64,000 nt of DNA from Alitta virens (lineage: Eukaryota > Annelida > Polychaeta > Phyllodocida > Nereididae): the NCBI GenBank assembly GCA_932294295.1, contig OW028582.1, forward strand, positions 838,315 to 902,314, read 5' to 3'. The notes below the pieces were generated by a model. The model was not told the origin of the DNA. It made no database searches and was given only the letters and a program-made list of their open reading frames with translations. The position numbers were made by a program, and so were the translations under genes. Of this stretch, positions 13,268-21,865 are shown one piece after another (within the stretch, counting starts at the first letter, position 1; every line of letters begins with the position of its first letter).

Positions 13268-14224
13268 TGTAAAGTATCCAGTGTCCAAGATCTTATGACT
13301 CCATAAAGTGTAGTGCTGTAGCTCAGCAGCATAAGTCCACAGACTTCAGAATAAACACAACAATAACAAAGTCCATGAATTTGTGTCAGACTGGTCTGAT
13401 TTGGCTCAATCAAAAGATGCCTCCTCTCCCAGATATTTAATATTTATAGCCAGCTTATTTCCTGACTCCTCCCTGAATTCAGGTCACTCTACAATTGGTC
13501 AACAGGCCTGAGCCAATCGTAGCACACACATTTTAATACAATATACACTTTTCACAACTCCCCTAGTTGCTTTCTGTCAGGTTTTTTCCAAACCTCCCCC
13601 AGTGGCTTTCTGCCACCAATTCTATTTGACAAACACATTAAAACTGACCAGCATAGGAGCCATACAAAGTCCAATCTAATTCAATAGTCAGAAGCACAGT
13701 CTTCCCACCATTAGCTACTACAGCAAACTCCACTGGGCTTTGTACTCATTCTCCTGGGAGCACCAAGTCACATTCCTGTCCAGCCTTCAGGTCTCCTAGG
13801 CCCAGAGACCATTGTCCAAGACAATGCTGACCTCTGGCTGACCCACACAATGCCACTCCCTGGTTGAGACTATGCCCATTATGCCCCTCTGACTGAAGCC
13901 CTCCCTTTGTCCAGTATTGGAGTCACAAAGGTGGGGTTTTCAATACAATCACAACAGGGGCCATTTGCACCTGTCCAGTCCATACACCTCTGATACATTC
14001 TGACATTCATTCAAACACACATAAACATTCCTTACTTATCTCTTGACTTAAGTTAAATTCCACACATTTGCTATTTACTGTATTTATACATTCTAATATA
14101 AGAACACTCTCAGTCATGTGTTTGAATTGTATGGACCAGATACATAGACATACATACATATACTAATTAACATAACATTCACAGACATCATTTCAACCTG
14201 GTCAAAAAGCCTCTGCTTTTTACA
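13268..14224 (-). repeat. 3' LTR of the element
   Basis: 957 bp, TG...CA ended, and identical by eye to the other LTR except at 14120. Because the element is on the minus strand, this left copy is the 3' LTR. A TATA-like TATAAATA lies at 13441-13449 on the minus strand. I found no AATAAA on the coding strand downstream of it. A clear polypurine tract just outside (14225 onward, minus strand) is also not visible. Confidence 0.95.
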
Positions 14225-14938
14225 CAACTTATCACCAAGGGAAGTGAGATGTATGACAATTCACCAGTTTTAACTGACAGTGATTAAATGAAATAAATGC
14301 ATCTCACTCAAAGATGGAAATGATGAAAGAAAAAAAAATTCTCAACCCAGTCTGACTTTTAAAAAAAAATTTGTTACGAAAATTAAATGCTACCACCAAT
14401 TTAAACCACTCCTTTGTGAACTAGGACATTTGAATACTTATAACGCGTTCATTAGGTTTATTAAAACCTAAACTTCATCAAAGATTCTACTGGAAGGTGT
14501 GTCGGCAAGACGCTCTGACATTGACCTATAACACACATTATGAAAATCTGAAGGAAAGAGTGGAGACATTGCCCTGCCAACAACAAAGTCTGGGGTCACC
14601 ACAACCCCAACCTTGTGCTGGCAAGAACCCCAAATGTCTCTCACAGAAATCACATGTTTTAAAGACAATCATATATAAATGGCTAAATGCAATATCTAAA
14701 TACATAAAAGCAATGCGAGAAGAATAATAAAATCACTAGTTTGGGCACATAATTTGCTAAGTACATTTCTAAGTAAATATGATTGACTCCCATCCGTGCT
14801 GCCTGCATTGAATAAAGAAAAGTAGACTACGAATTCGCTCACTAAGGGCCCTATCTATTCCTAACTCGCAGTTGAGCTAATTCACTAGAGTGCACAATTT
14901 TCTCTAACTTAAAGACTGATTACTGCTTGTTTGGACCT
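14225..14938 (-). other. Non-coding 3' region of the element, between env and 3' LTR
   Basis: About 710 bp between the env stop and the 3' LTR, A+T-richer than the genes. No domain-bearing ORF is present. Second-strand priming should start at the LTR edge. The minus-strand bases there, GGTGATAAGTTG, are only partly purine, so the polypurine tract is atypical or not recognised. Confidence 0.6.
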
Positions 14939-16843
14939 CTAGAAGTCAGCATCATCTCTGTCCGGAGGACCTACAGGTAGCCTAATAACGGTGGAGTCCT
15001 CAGCAACCTGATATACGGAAGTGGGTTTTGCCTTCAGTTTACAACATTCAATCCTATTTATAAATGACTGTACCCATACACTCTTCCTGGTAGCCCAAAA
15101 CCCCCATACTGCCAATACAAGCAGCACTACAATCAAAGAAATGGCTAGTGAGGTTGCTGGCGCATGTTTCTTTATCCTCACCCAAGTCTTGCCACTTAAC
15201 TTGATGGCGTTCAACAACATTTCCTCACTGACATCCTTAACGTGTACGGTGGTGGTTCCCTTTAGCTGAGGGAAAGACTCAATTATGGCTTGATGGTTCA
15301 GGTTGTGCGTGAAGTTGAACTGGCCATCAATCCGAATAGGCGGGAGTGCCACTCTTTGCGACATGTGGATTTCCGGGATGCAATGGACTCTCCATCCGGT
15401 GCCAGCGATGTTGCAAGGAGCCGGGCAGTGCATCATGTAGGTGCCCGGGTTCAGTCTGACCGGCGGGTACACTTTGCCTGGACATCGTGTCGATATCATT
15501 TCTCCCCAAGTGATTATTATGATGGTCCTTAAAGATACCCTCTCCACTGAGGTTACATTAGACACTTTGGAGATATCAAAGCGACAGGCCTTTATCAAGT
15601 TTGTTTGGTTGAAGATTAGACCCCGTGCGCAAGGCTGGTGTCTAGAGTCAAACAATGGGCCCGCTTTACAGACTAATGGCTCCTCTCCCAGGCAAGCTTC
15701 TGGTTTGAAAATCTGACCGGTGGAAGTGTCCACACCATAACTATTTCCCACCTTAATTTGAACAGTGATGTTGGAATGCATCACTGGCACAGGAAAGCTC
15801 TGTATGGAGTATAGCAAGTAACTCGCCTTGTTGACTGTGGGCACATTAAATCGGAATATCAGCTGGGTCTGGTCTATTGTGATGGCCTCTATCCGCAGAT
15901 GCTTGTAGTACCAGGTAACTTCATTGATTGTCTGGTAGCCTGCCTGTGCTATCGCCTTCAGGATGTTAGCCAGGAGTTTGGGATGTATGATGTCTTCCGT
16001 TAAGTCCCCTCTCTCCAAGGCACTGCGTTGTTGCTGGTAGAGACGCATTTGTTCCCTATATACCTCATACAGGTACTCGCACTCCTCAATCGCCCTCTGG
16101 ATCTCTAAGCGTATCTCCAGAGCATTGAGGCGTTTCCCCACCGTATTTAATTCTGTGGCCACACGACTCACGTAGGCGTCCAACTGCTTAACATGGTCTC
16201 CCAACTGGCTCAGTTCGATAGATACATTTTTGAGGTAGAGTCTGTTTTGGTTGATTACAGACATCATTTGCCCCGTCACATGGGACATCTCCTGCATCTT
16301 CGCCTGGAGGGCTCTCGTTGCACCCATGTACTGGCGTACCTGACTGGTCGTGGCTACTCCAAAGAGGACATGCAAGCCGGTGCCGATGAAGTCAAATAGG
16401 CCCCTCTTGCGTCGACTCAAGGGGGGCTGACTCCTCTGACGGCTACGTCCGGCGTAGCTGCCATCAAGCGGCTGCAGTCTCCTCAAACGCCATTCCCAGG
16501 ATCTTTGGATGTAGCCATGTACTTGTACATCTCGTCTGCTGTCCCTCACCAGCTGTATCAGGCGAGCCAGTTGGGCAGGGTAACTTGGCGTCTCAAGCGT
16601 GACTAACACCACCCAGGAGGCTTCCAAGGTACGAAGAGCCGTCCCCCCTCGCACCAGCACACCATCTTGTAAGGCATAGGGCGTCGTGGGTCCACTCTCG
16701 GGTCCTTCTGACATCGGTTGTCTGTGCTCTATCCCTTCACTCAAGTCGTCTCCCTTAGCACACAATATGAGGAACAACATCACTCCCAAACTGACCTCAC
16801 AATCCACCTGAGGCCAACTCCTTTGATACATCCGATTCAACAT
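14939..16843 (-). CDS. env: Envelope fusion glycoprotein, baculovirus-F/errantivirus type
   Basis: An intact 634-residue ORF from an ATG at 16841-16843. In order it has a hydrophobic signal segment (about residues 17-29), a surface part, a furin-type site RRKR (144-147), a fusion peptide starting GLFDFIGTG (148-165), and a long helical, probably coiled-coil region (about 170-265). These are followed by a Cys-rich ectodomain with N-X-S/T sites at 206, 358, 412, 429 and 510, a transmembrane helix (about 564-583) and a cytoplasmic tail of about 50 residues. A furin site followed directly by GLF..iG is the hallmark of the baculovirus F / insect errantivirus Env family. The expected role is membrane fusion after cleavage by a host protease. 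It overlaps the upstream Arg-rich ORF by 47 bp in another frame and is probably made from a spliced RNA; I could not assign the splice sites. No stop or frameshift is seen. The family call is from motifs only. Confidence 0.88.
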   Translation of the reverse strand: MLNRMYQRSWPQVDCEVSLGVMLFLILCAKGDDLSEGIEHRQPMSEGPESGPTTPYALQDGVLVRGGTALRTLEASWVVLVTLETPSYPAQLARLIQLVRDSRRDVQVHGYIQRSWEWRLRRLQPLDGSYAGRSRQRSQPPLSRRKRGLFDFIGTGLHVLFGVATTSQVRQYMGATRALQAKMQEMSHVTGQMMSVINQNRLYLKNVSIELSQLGDHVKQLDAYVSRVATELNTVGKRLNALEIRLEIQRAIEECEYLYEVYREQMRLYQQQRSALERGDLTEDIIHPKLLANILKAIAQAGYQTINEVTWYYKHLRIEAITIDQTQLIFRFNVPTVNKASYLLYSIQSFPVPVMHSNITVQIKVGNSYGVDTSTGQIFKPEACLGEEPLVCKAGPLFDSRHQPCARGLIFNQTNLIKACRFDISKVSNVTSVERVSLRTIIIITWGEMISTRCPGKVYPPVRLNPGTYMMHCPAPCNIAGTGWRVHCIPEIHMSQRVALPPIRIDGQFNFTHNLNHQAIIESFPQLKGTTTVHVKDVSEEMLLNAIKLSGKTWVRIKKHAPATSLAISLIVVLLVLAVWGFWATRKSVWVQSFINRIECCKLKAKPTSVYQVAEDSTVIRLPVGPPDRDDADF

Positions 16844-17222
16844 CTTGGCGTGGAGCCTTTGGCTTCTCGTCGCTGTCGCTGCTCGGGTGTGGACGTTTAA
16901 TCAAATCAAAGTCCTTGTGCAGGTCCTTCGTTCTCCGCAGCCTTTCTTCTGGGGACTCTGAGTCGCTGGTCGGGTGTGGACGCTTGACCAAGGTGAAGTC
17001 TTTGTGCAGGTCCTTGTTAGTTCTCAGTCTCCCCTCAGGTGTGTCCGAGTCGCTGGTCAGGTCTCTCCTCTTTCGTCTTCGTCGTAGCTTGGCTCCTCTG
17101 GGCAGGTAGGGTCGGTGGCGTTTCTCCAAGTGACGCTGGTCTGGCGGCGCTCGGGGGTTATGGTCACTGGAGTCACTGGAGCGGGGCCGTCGCGGTCTTC
17201 CACGCTCCCTGGCGGGACGCAA
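16797..17222 (-). CDS. Arg-rich accessory ORF or pol C-terminal extension
   Basis: Open frame of about 141 codons with no ATG; the first codon of the open stretch used here is TTG. It lies in the same frame as the integrase ORF, seven codons after its TGA (17244-17246), and overlaps env by 47 bp. The N-terminal third is very basic, with RGRPRRPR and the arginine cluster KLRRRRKRRD. The rest holds two 29-residue repeats built on SDS-SPE-R-LR--KDLHKDF--KRPHP and a partial third, encoded by an 87-bp DNA repeat (TCGGGTGTGG at 16883 and 16970). It could be a nucleic-acid-binding accessory protein reached by splicing or stop readthrough, or the tail of Pol cut off by a TGA. I do not recognise a family. 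Confidence 0.5.
   Translation of the reverse strand: MRPARERGRPRRPRSSDSSDHNPRAPPDQRHLEKRHRPYLPRGAKLRRRRKRRDLTSDSDTPEGRLRTNKDLHKDFTLVKRPHPTSDSESPEERLRRTKDLHKDFDLIKRPHPSSDSDEKPKAPRQDVESDVSKELASGGL
16870..17060 (-). repeat. 87-bp coding tandem repeat
   Basis: Two full units and a partial third, each starting with the plus-strand TCGGGTGTGGACG motif (16883, 16970), encode 29-residue repeats in the Arg-rich ORF. The units differ by substitutions that keep the frame and the KDLHKDF and KRPHP motifs. Confidence 0.75.
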
Positions 17223-17243
17223 TGGCTCCTCATCCGATGCGCT

Positions 17244-18728
17244 TCAGTGCTCCTCCTCACGTGTAGCCCCTCCTCCTGGCGTCTCCTCAGGCGGAACCTC
17301 TCTGATTTTGGCAGGCTCTGTAGGTGGCGCCCTTGGATTGCTGGGTGGGTTTATGATGACGCCAGGAGCTCTGGCAGCTTGCCAGGGCCTGGCGTTTGGC
17401 CTGACCTTGCGGTGTGGCCTTGACCTGACCTTGTCCCAAGCTAATTCTGGGTCCACCACTCTGACCTTCTCCCTATTTAGCACTTTCTGTTTTGCCGTGT
17501 GCTGATGAGTCAGCCACACCACTTTCCCTCTTACTTGCGTGACCAACCACTGAGGATCCCAGCGGCTGGTCAAGGTCAATGGCTCTTCTGCTTTGATCAA
17601 CACAGTGTCGCCCACTTGAATCTCTCCTGCATTCGCACGCTTTGCCAATCTCTCCCTATTGTACTTCCGGGATTCTTCCGTTAGCACTTGAGCCGATCGA
17701 ACTGCCTCGTACAATTCATGCAGTCGGCCATGCAACATCTCTCCTCCCTCTAGGGCCCTATGCAGAGGCAGTCTAGGTCTCCTACCATACTGCAGAAAGA
17801 AGGGACTATGTTGAGTCACATCTGATATCGCACAATTATAACACAGCGTTGCAGGGCCCAATTGCTCCTGCCACAGTGAGGTGTCATTGTTGATAAGTTT
17901 CCCCATAATCTCCTTGAGAGTGCGATTGAAGCGTTCGATCCTCCCATTGGATTGAGGATGATAGGGCGTGGTCCGCTTGTGTTTCACTCCCACCGACCTC
18001 AAGTGTTCATCGAAAGCCAAGGCATTGAACTCGCGACCCAGGTCTGAGAGGATGGTCTCCACGTAACCATGTCTGGGAAAATACTCCTGATGCAGTTTCT
18101 GCCATACACATTCATTGGTCTTCCTGGGGATGGGATGGCACTCCGCATAGCCTGAAGCATGGTCAATCAGCGTCATTATATAGCTGTTCCCTTGAGGAGA
18201 TGTCACCAGAGGCCCCACTAGGTCTAAAGACACTAGCTGCCCCACTCTCTCTGCTCTAGGCATCTCTCCCATGGCAGTGTGCACCTTCTTCTTACTGTAG
18301 ACCAGACAGGTTGGACACTTCAGCACCCAGTCTCGTATCTCCCCTCTCATTCCTGGCCAAACATATGCCTCCTGCACTTTTCGCATGGTTTTAACGTGCG
18401 ACATGTGTCCCACCTGTTTGTGGGCTTTGCTGATCACCTCCTGAAACGAGCTAGGCAGCACTAGGCGGTGATACTCTGGTGCATATTGATATGGCTTTTG
18501 TATCGAATACAGTAGACCCCTTATCACCTCATATGAGCTGTCCGGATCATTCCCCTCTCCCCATTGACTCATCCCCTTTTGCTCCTTCTGTACCTGCTCT
18601 GGATCCAAACCATCATCCAGGATTGGAGGTGGCTCATCCCCAGGCAGATCCTCTGGCAACTTGTCCCCCACTCTCCACTCATCGATGTCGAAGGTATCGA
18701 TACCCGCTGGTCTAATTCTGGACAGCAT
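17244..18728 (-). CDS. pol: Integrase segment of pol, cut off from RT by an upstream stop
   Basis: 494 codons from an ATG to TGA. The N-terminal zinc-binding domain shows H103-X4-H108-X29-C138-X2-C141. The catalytic core has D169 (in SLDLVGP), D229 (in LSDLGREF) and E265 (in NGRIERF), an exact D-D-35-E spacing. A basic C-terminal DNA-binding region follows (about 370-430), then a Pro-rich tail. It would join the element's cDNA ends to host DNA, and the 4-bp target duplication fits a Ty3/gypsy integrase. The frame continues upstream without interruption to a TAG at 18762-18764, and the residues just upstream of the ATG still read as RNase H. The ATG is therefore internal to pol and not a true start. 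All integrase catalytic residues are present. Confidence 0.9.
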   Translation of the reverse strand: MLSRIRPAGIDTFDIDEWRVGDKLPEDLPGDEPPPILDDGLDPEQVQKEQKGMSQWGEGNDPDSSYEVIRGLLYSIQKPYQYAPEYHRLVLPSSFQEVISKAHKQVGHMSHVKTMRKVQEAYVWPGMRGEIRDWVLKCPTCLVYSKKKVHTAMGEMPRAERVGQLVSLDLVGPLVTSPQGNSYIMTLIDHASGYAECHPIPRKTNECVWQKLHQEYFPRHGYVETILSDLGREFNALAFDEHLRSVGVKHKRTTPYHPQSNGRIERFNRTLKEIMGKLINNDTSLWQEQLGPATLCYNCAISDVTQHSPFFLQYGRRPRLPLHRALEGGEMLHGRLHELYEAVRSAQVLTEESRKYNRERLAKRANAGEIQVGDTVLIKAEEPLTLTSRWDPQWLVTQVRGKVVWLTHQHTAKQKVLNREKVRVVDPELAWDKVRSRPHRKVRPNARPWQAARAPGVIINPPSNPRAPPTEPAKIREVPPEETPGGGATREEEH

Positions 18729-18761
18729 ATCCGCCCTTACATTTAACTTTCCCTTCCTATA

Positions 18762-18986
18762 CTAGACTTTGCACCCATACTCAGCCAGTAACACAGCCCA
18801 CCTTTGGATTTTAGTGTTTTGCATCTCACTGGTGAACAGTGAGGTTAGTGGTTTGTGGTCTGTGAAAGCCTCAAACTTGGCCCCCCATAAGTATGGCCTA
18901 AACACCTTCAGAGCAGTGATAAGAGCATAAGCCTCTCTTTCTATAGCGGCCCACCGCCTCTGAGTGGTTGACAAAAGGCGAGACAA
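18762..18986 (-). pseudogene. pol: RNase H segment of pol, isolated by two breaks
   Basis: Open fragment of about 75 codons, plus a few upstream codons reaching into the 11-bp repeat. It carries the middle of the Ty3/gypsy RNase H domain: the catalytic Glu in IEREAYAL and the Asp in FTDHKPL. On its 5' side the frame is displaced relative to RT by the 11-bp repeat at 19001-19033. On its 3' side it stops at TAG (18762-18764), in frame with the integrase segment. It is not a separate gene: it has no ATG (first codon of the open stretch is TTG) and belongs to the polyprotein. Confidence 0.88.
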
Positions 18987-19000
18987 ATAACTGATTGGGC

Positions 19001-19033
19001 GTTCTACCCCAGTTCTACCCCAGTTCTACCCCA
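19001..19033. repeat. Three tandem copies of an 11-bp unit inside pol
   Basis: GTTCTACCCCA occurs three times without a mismatch. One copy keeps the RT-RNase H frame continuous. Two additional copies add 22 bp, move the frame by one and bring a TAG (19015-19017) into the RT frame. This looks like a replication or reverse-transcription slippage expansion. Confidence 0.9.
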
Positions 19034-20619
19034 GTCCCTGGGTCCCTTTGACACAAAATTGCGCCAATTGCTACGTCAGACGCATCAGTATACAACAGAT
19101 AAGGATCCTGAGTGCGAGGATGAGCCATGACATGGTCACTTATCAGCAAATCCTTCAAACAATCAAAGCTGGACTGTTCCTCTGCACCCCACATAAACCG
19201 TGCATGTTTGCGCGTGAGAGCCACCAAGGGCTCCGACGCGGCAGCGTAATCTGGCATGCAGGACCTGTAGTATCCTGTCATGCCTAAGAAGGTTCGGATT
19301 TCCTTCACAGAGCTGGGCGGGCTCATTTTGGCTATGGCCACCACCTTGTCGGGATCTGCTCGTAATCCTGCACCACTGACCACGAAGCCTAATAGCTTCA
19401 CTTCACTTTTGCCAAACACACATTTCTTTGGGTTGAGAGTCAAATTAAATTGTCTAAACCGCTCGATCACTTCCTTTAAATTGTGTTGGTGAGTGATAAT
19501 GTCTGGGCTGTACACCACAATGTCGTCGACGTATATCATGCAACACACGCCAATTAAACCATGTAGCACCTCATCCATGGCTCTTTGAAATTGTCCTGTC
19601 GCGTTCGCTAAGCCCATCGGCATTGTGGTAAATTCGAAGAGCCCTCTAAAACACACAAAGGCTGTTTTCTCCATACTCGCTGGCTCCAAAGGCAACTGAT
19701 AAAAACCAGATTTGAGGTCCAAGGTCGAATACACAGTAGATCCGTGGAGCTGGTCGAACACTTCCTGTATTAATGGCACAGGATAGCAATCCTTCTTTGT
19801 GACATTGTTTACCTTTGTGAAGTCAATACAGAAACGTGGCCCATCGGTTGGATCCTTTTTTTCGACAAGCACCACAGGAGAGGCCCAGGGGGATCGAGAG
19901 GGCACAATGATCCCCTGAGCCAAAAGTTCATCCACCTTCTTGCTTAGAGCCTCTCGCTTCATATAGGGCACCCTGTAGGCCCTTTGTTTTATGGGTGGTC
20001 CCGTGGTCTCAATCCTCACAGCGATGGCCGGATGACGCCCGATTTGCTGGCCACTCGCCGCGAACACATCCATGTTCCTAGCCATACATTCAGCCACCTC
20101 TTGAGCAGCCCTTGTCTCTCGTGCGGTCTGGGTCCTAGGCTCCAAGGTCAGCATGTCACCCTGCCTCTCACAATTCTCTGGCTCAGGAACCAGAGGAAAC
20201 TCCCTTCCTCTCCATGACATCCTTCCGGCAGAGTAATCCACTGTGACACCCTCCTTACGCATGATATCGCGTCCAAAAATAGCCTGGTGGGGTAACCCTT
20301 CCACCACCACCACTTGGATCACCCCCACACTGTCTTCCAATACTTGGGTCCTTCCACAGACCTTCAATTCGTGTCCTGTAACACCTTGCAGGCCTTGAGT
20401 TGTCCTCACTATGGGTTGTCTCCCCAATCCTTTGCAAATTTGCTGAAATTCCCTGCGCCGCAGCACTGTTCGCGCTGCTCCAGTATCTACCAAGGCCATT
20501 ACGTGGTGACCGTGGAGCCTTAGCTCCACGAAGGCCCGGCAGTCCGCTGCGGCGCTTAGCGGCCCCCCTGGAAGCCCTGTTGTCTGCCTCCTCCATAACC
20601 GCCCTTCGATCCCCTGCAT
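19015..20619 (-). CDS. pol: Protease and reverse transcriptase part of pol (interrupted)
   Basis: 534 codons. The aspartic protease motif ALVDTGA is at residues 43-48. Reverse transcriptase motifs follow: YSTLDLKSGF (D301), the FTTMPMGLANA block (about 331-340) and the catalytic YVDD (363-366). The start of RNase H, YTDASD (D512), comes near the end. The ORF is ended early by a TAG created by the 11-bp repeat expansion, so RNase H and integrase are not fused to RT in this copy. An ATG exists at 20617-20619, but it lies inside gag. Expression is more likely by -1 frameshifting at 20562-20568, which enters this frame about 17 codons after that ATG. The gag overlap is 64 bp. Confidence 0.92.
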   Translation of the reverse strand: MQGIEGRLWRRQTTGLPGGPLSAAADCRAFVELRLHGHHVMALVDTGAARTVLRRREFQQICKGLGRQPIVRTTQGLQGVTGHELKVCGRTQVLEDSVGVIQVVVVEGLPHQAIFGRDIMRKEGVTVDYSAGRMSWRGREFPLVPEPENCERQGDMLTLEPRTQTARETRAAQEVAECMARNMDVFAASGQQIGRHPAIAVRIETTGPPIKQRAYRVPYMKREALSKKVDELLAQGIIVPSRSPWASPVVLVEKKDPTDGPRFCIDFTKVNNVTKKDCYPVPLIQEVFDQLHGSTVYSTLDLKSGFYQLPLEPASMEKTAFVCFRGLFEFTTMPMGLANATGQFQRAMDEVLHGLIGVCCMIYVDDIVVYSPDIITHQHNLKEVIERFRQFNLTLNPKKCVFGKSEVKLLGFVVSGAGLRADPDKVVAIAKMSPPSSVKEIRTFLGMTGYYRSCMPDYAAASEPLVALTRKHARFMWGAEEQSSFDCLKDLLISDHVMAHPRTQDPYLLYTDASDVAIGAILCQRDPGTGVELG

Positions 20620-21602
20620 TCTCGGCGTAGGTGACCTACCTGGTCACATAATGCACATATTGGTCGCCCATCCTCGGTGAATTTCAGGGGCGGCCTGTCA
20701 CTTGTCCTAGCTGGTGGAGCCCGCCTCCTGCTTCTCTCATTCACAGGACTGGGGTTCGTCCTAGATGCTTCCGTGCCCTTTGAATTCTTTACAAAAGCCA
20801 CCAACTTAGTAAACTCCTTAGACATGCCATCCATTCGGCGTGTCAATTCCTCCATCTTGTCTTTCTTGGGCACCTCAGCCCTAGGCTCACGAAGAGGGGC
20901 CAGAGCACCAATTTCCATCGGTTCCTCTGGAGTGTCCTCTGGCGCTCTCCCATTCAAGGCCCTATATAGGCGGTAATTATTTCCTTCGTGCTTGGCCACT
21001 TGGTCCATGGCATCCACATAATCCGTTGGATCGCTGTCCCGTACTACCCTTTCCACCAGCTTTTTATCTGTCAACCCACGCAAATAAGCCCCCAGCATTA
21101 TGCGTTGTTGATCAGTGTTACGCTGCGCCTTTGGATATCCTAGGTCAGCTGCTTCGCGGAATCTTCGGCCATAGGCAGCTGTGGCCTCATAAGGTCCTTG
21201 CAAAATCTTTTCAACTTCATCCCGCATCCGATCTTCCTCGTGTTTCGACAGGAACGTGTCTGAGAGATGCTTCCTGAGGTCAGCCCACACGGCCAGGTTA
21301 CGATCATTCAGCGTGGTCAAGTGCCTCTCCAATTCCGTCCGCAGGGTACCCTCTGCCGTTTGGGATGCCACATAGACAGTGAATGACGTGTAGGGCTCCG
21401 TGAGCTCCACATCAATGAACCACTGTCTCAGTCTGCGGGTCGAAGAGCCATCACACTTCGCCACCCTTTTCGCCTGCGCTTCAGCCCTTACCCTCTCAGT
21501 GTTCTGCTTGGCCTGGTCTGCCTGGTGCTTCAACAAGTCTGTCGTGACAGCGATCCCGTCCCTCTGGATCTTTGCGTAGTGCTGGAATTGCTCGGCATTC
21601 AT
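20556..21602 (-). CDS. gag: Gag polyprotein with CCHC zinc knuckle
   Basis: Intact 348-residue ORF starting at ATG (21600-21602), about 240 bp after the primer binding site. The N-terminal third is charged and helical. A retrotransposon-gag-like capsid region spans about 85-215, with YGRRFREAADLGY and the LGAYLRGL..K block. A basic linker follows, then a C-X2-C-X4-H-X4-C knuckle (CALCDQVGHLRREC, residues 316-329) and a Gly/Arg/Gln-rich tail. The protein would assemble the particle and bind the RNA genome. Its last codons contain the GGGGGGC slippery heptamer, two codons before TAA. No lesion is seen. Confidence 0.92.
   Translation of the reverse strand: MNAEQFQHYAKIQRDGIAVTTDLLKHQADQAKQNTERVRAEAQAKRVAKCDGSSTRRLRQWFIDVELTEPYTSFTVYVASQTAEGTLRTELERHLTTLNDRNLAVWADLRKHLSDTFLSKHEEDRMRDEVEKILQGPYEATAAYGRRFREAADLGYPKAQRNTDQQRIMLGAYLRGLTDKKLVERVVRDSDPTDYVDAMDQVAKHEGNNYRLYRALNGRAPEDTPEEPMEIGALAPLREPRAEVPKKDKMEELTRRMDGMSKEFTKLVAFVKNSKGTEASRTNPSPVNERSRRRAPPARTSDRPPLKFTEDGRPICALCDQVGHLRRECRGSKGGYGGGRQQGFQGGR
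20562..20568 (-). promoter_or_regulatory. Candidate -1 ribosomal frameshift site (GGGGGGC)
   Basis: In the gag frame the codons read CAG GGG GGC CGC TAA. The heptamer G GGG GGC fits the X-XXY-YYZ rule. A one-base backward slip enters exactly the pol frame, and no stop intervenes before the protease DTG. The gag stop lies two codons downstream. A stimulatory structure downstream was not verified. Confidence 0.75.
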
Positions 21603-21843
21603 TTTGGCGCTTCTGAATCACTGGTGTGTAACTTGCTGCCTCAGGTAAGTCTCTCAGTCACAATTATCTCCTGTGCCCACACATGAGGGCTCTTTCTTCA
21701 AGAGTCTCTTCTGGTCATGCAACCATCAAGTATTGTCTCCCTCAGCTCTGCAATCAGTTTCATAATCAGTTCCTCAAGTTTCACTGATAGTTAATTAACC
21801 TACGTGTTTTCCATGTGAATCTAGGTCCTTCCCTTTCCAGATA
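21603..21843 (-). other. Leader between primer site and gag
   Basis: About 240 bp of untranslated leader. It should carry the packaging signal and perhaps a splice donor for env RNA. No clear donor on the minus strand was recognised here; the CAGGTAAGT at about 21643 is on the opposite strand. Confidence 0.6.
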
Positions 21844-21863
21844 GAATCACGTCGGGGTCACCA
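21844..21863 (-). promoter_or_regulatory. Primer binding site, tRNA-Trp type
   Basis: On the minus strand TGGTGACCCCGACGTGAT begins two bases (AC) inside the 5' LTR. It complements the 3' end of animal tRNA-Trp (AATCACGTCGGGGTCA plus CCA) over about 20 nt. The site fixes the direction of the element. The same primer is used by avian sarcoma-leukosis retroviruses. Confidence 0.9.
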
Positions 21864-21865
21864 GT

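Noticed and set aside
14225..14250. Polypurine tract next to the 3' LTR
   Set aside because: The minus-strand bases are mixed, and no run of nine or more purines is present at the edge.
15021..20976. Plus-strand ORFs within the LTR element (for example 15290-15532, 17115-17423, 20677-20976)
   Set aside because: They are antisense shadows of gag, pol and env with no domains of their own.
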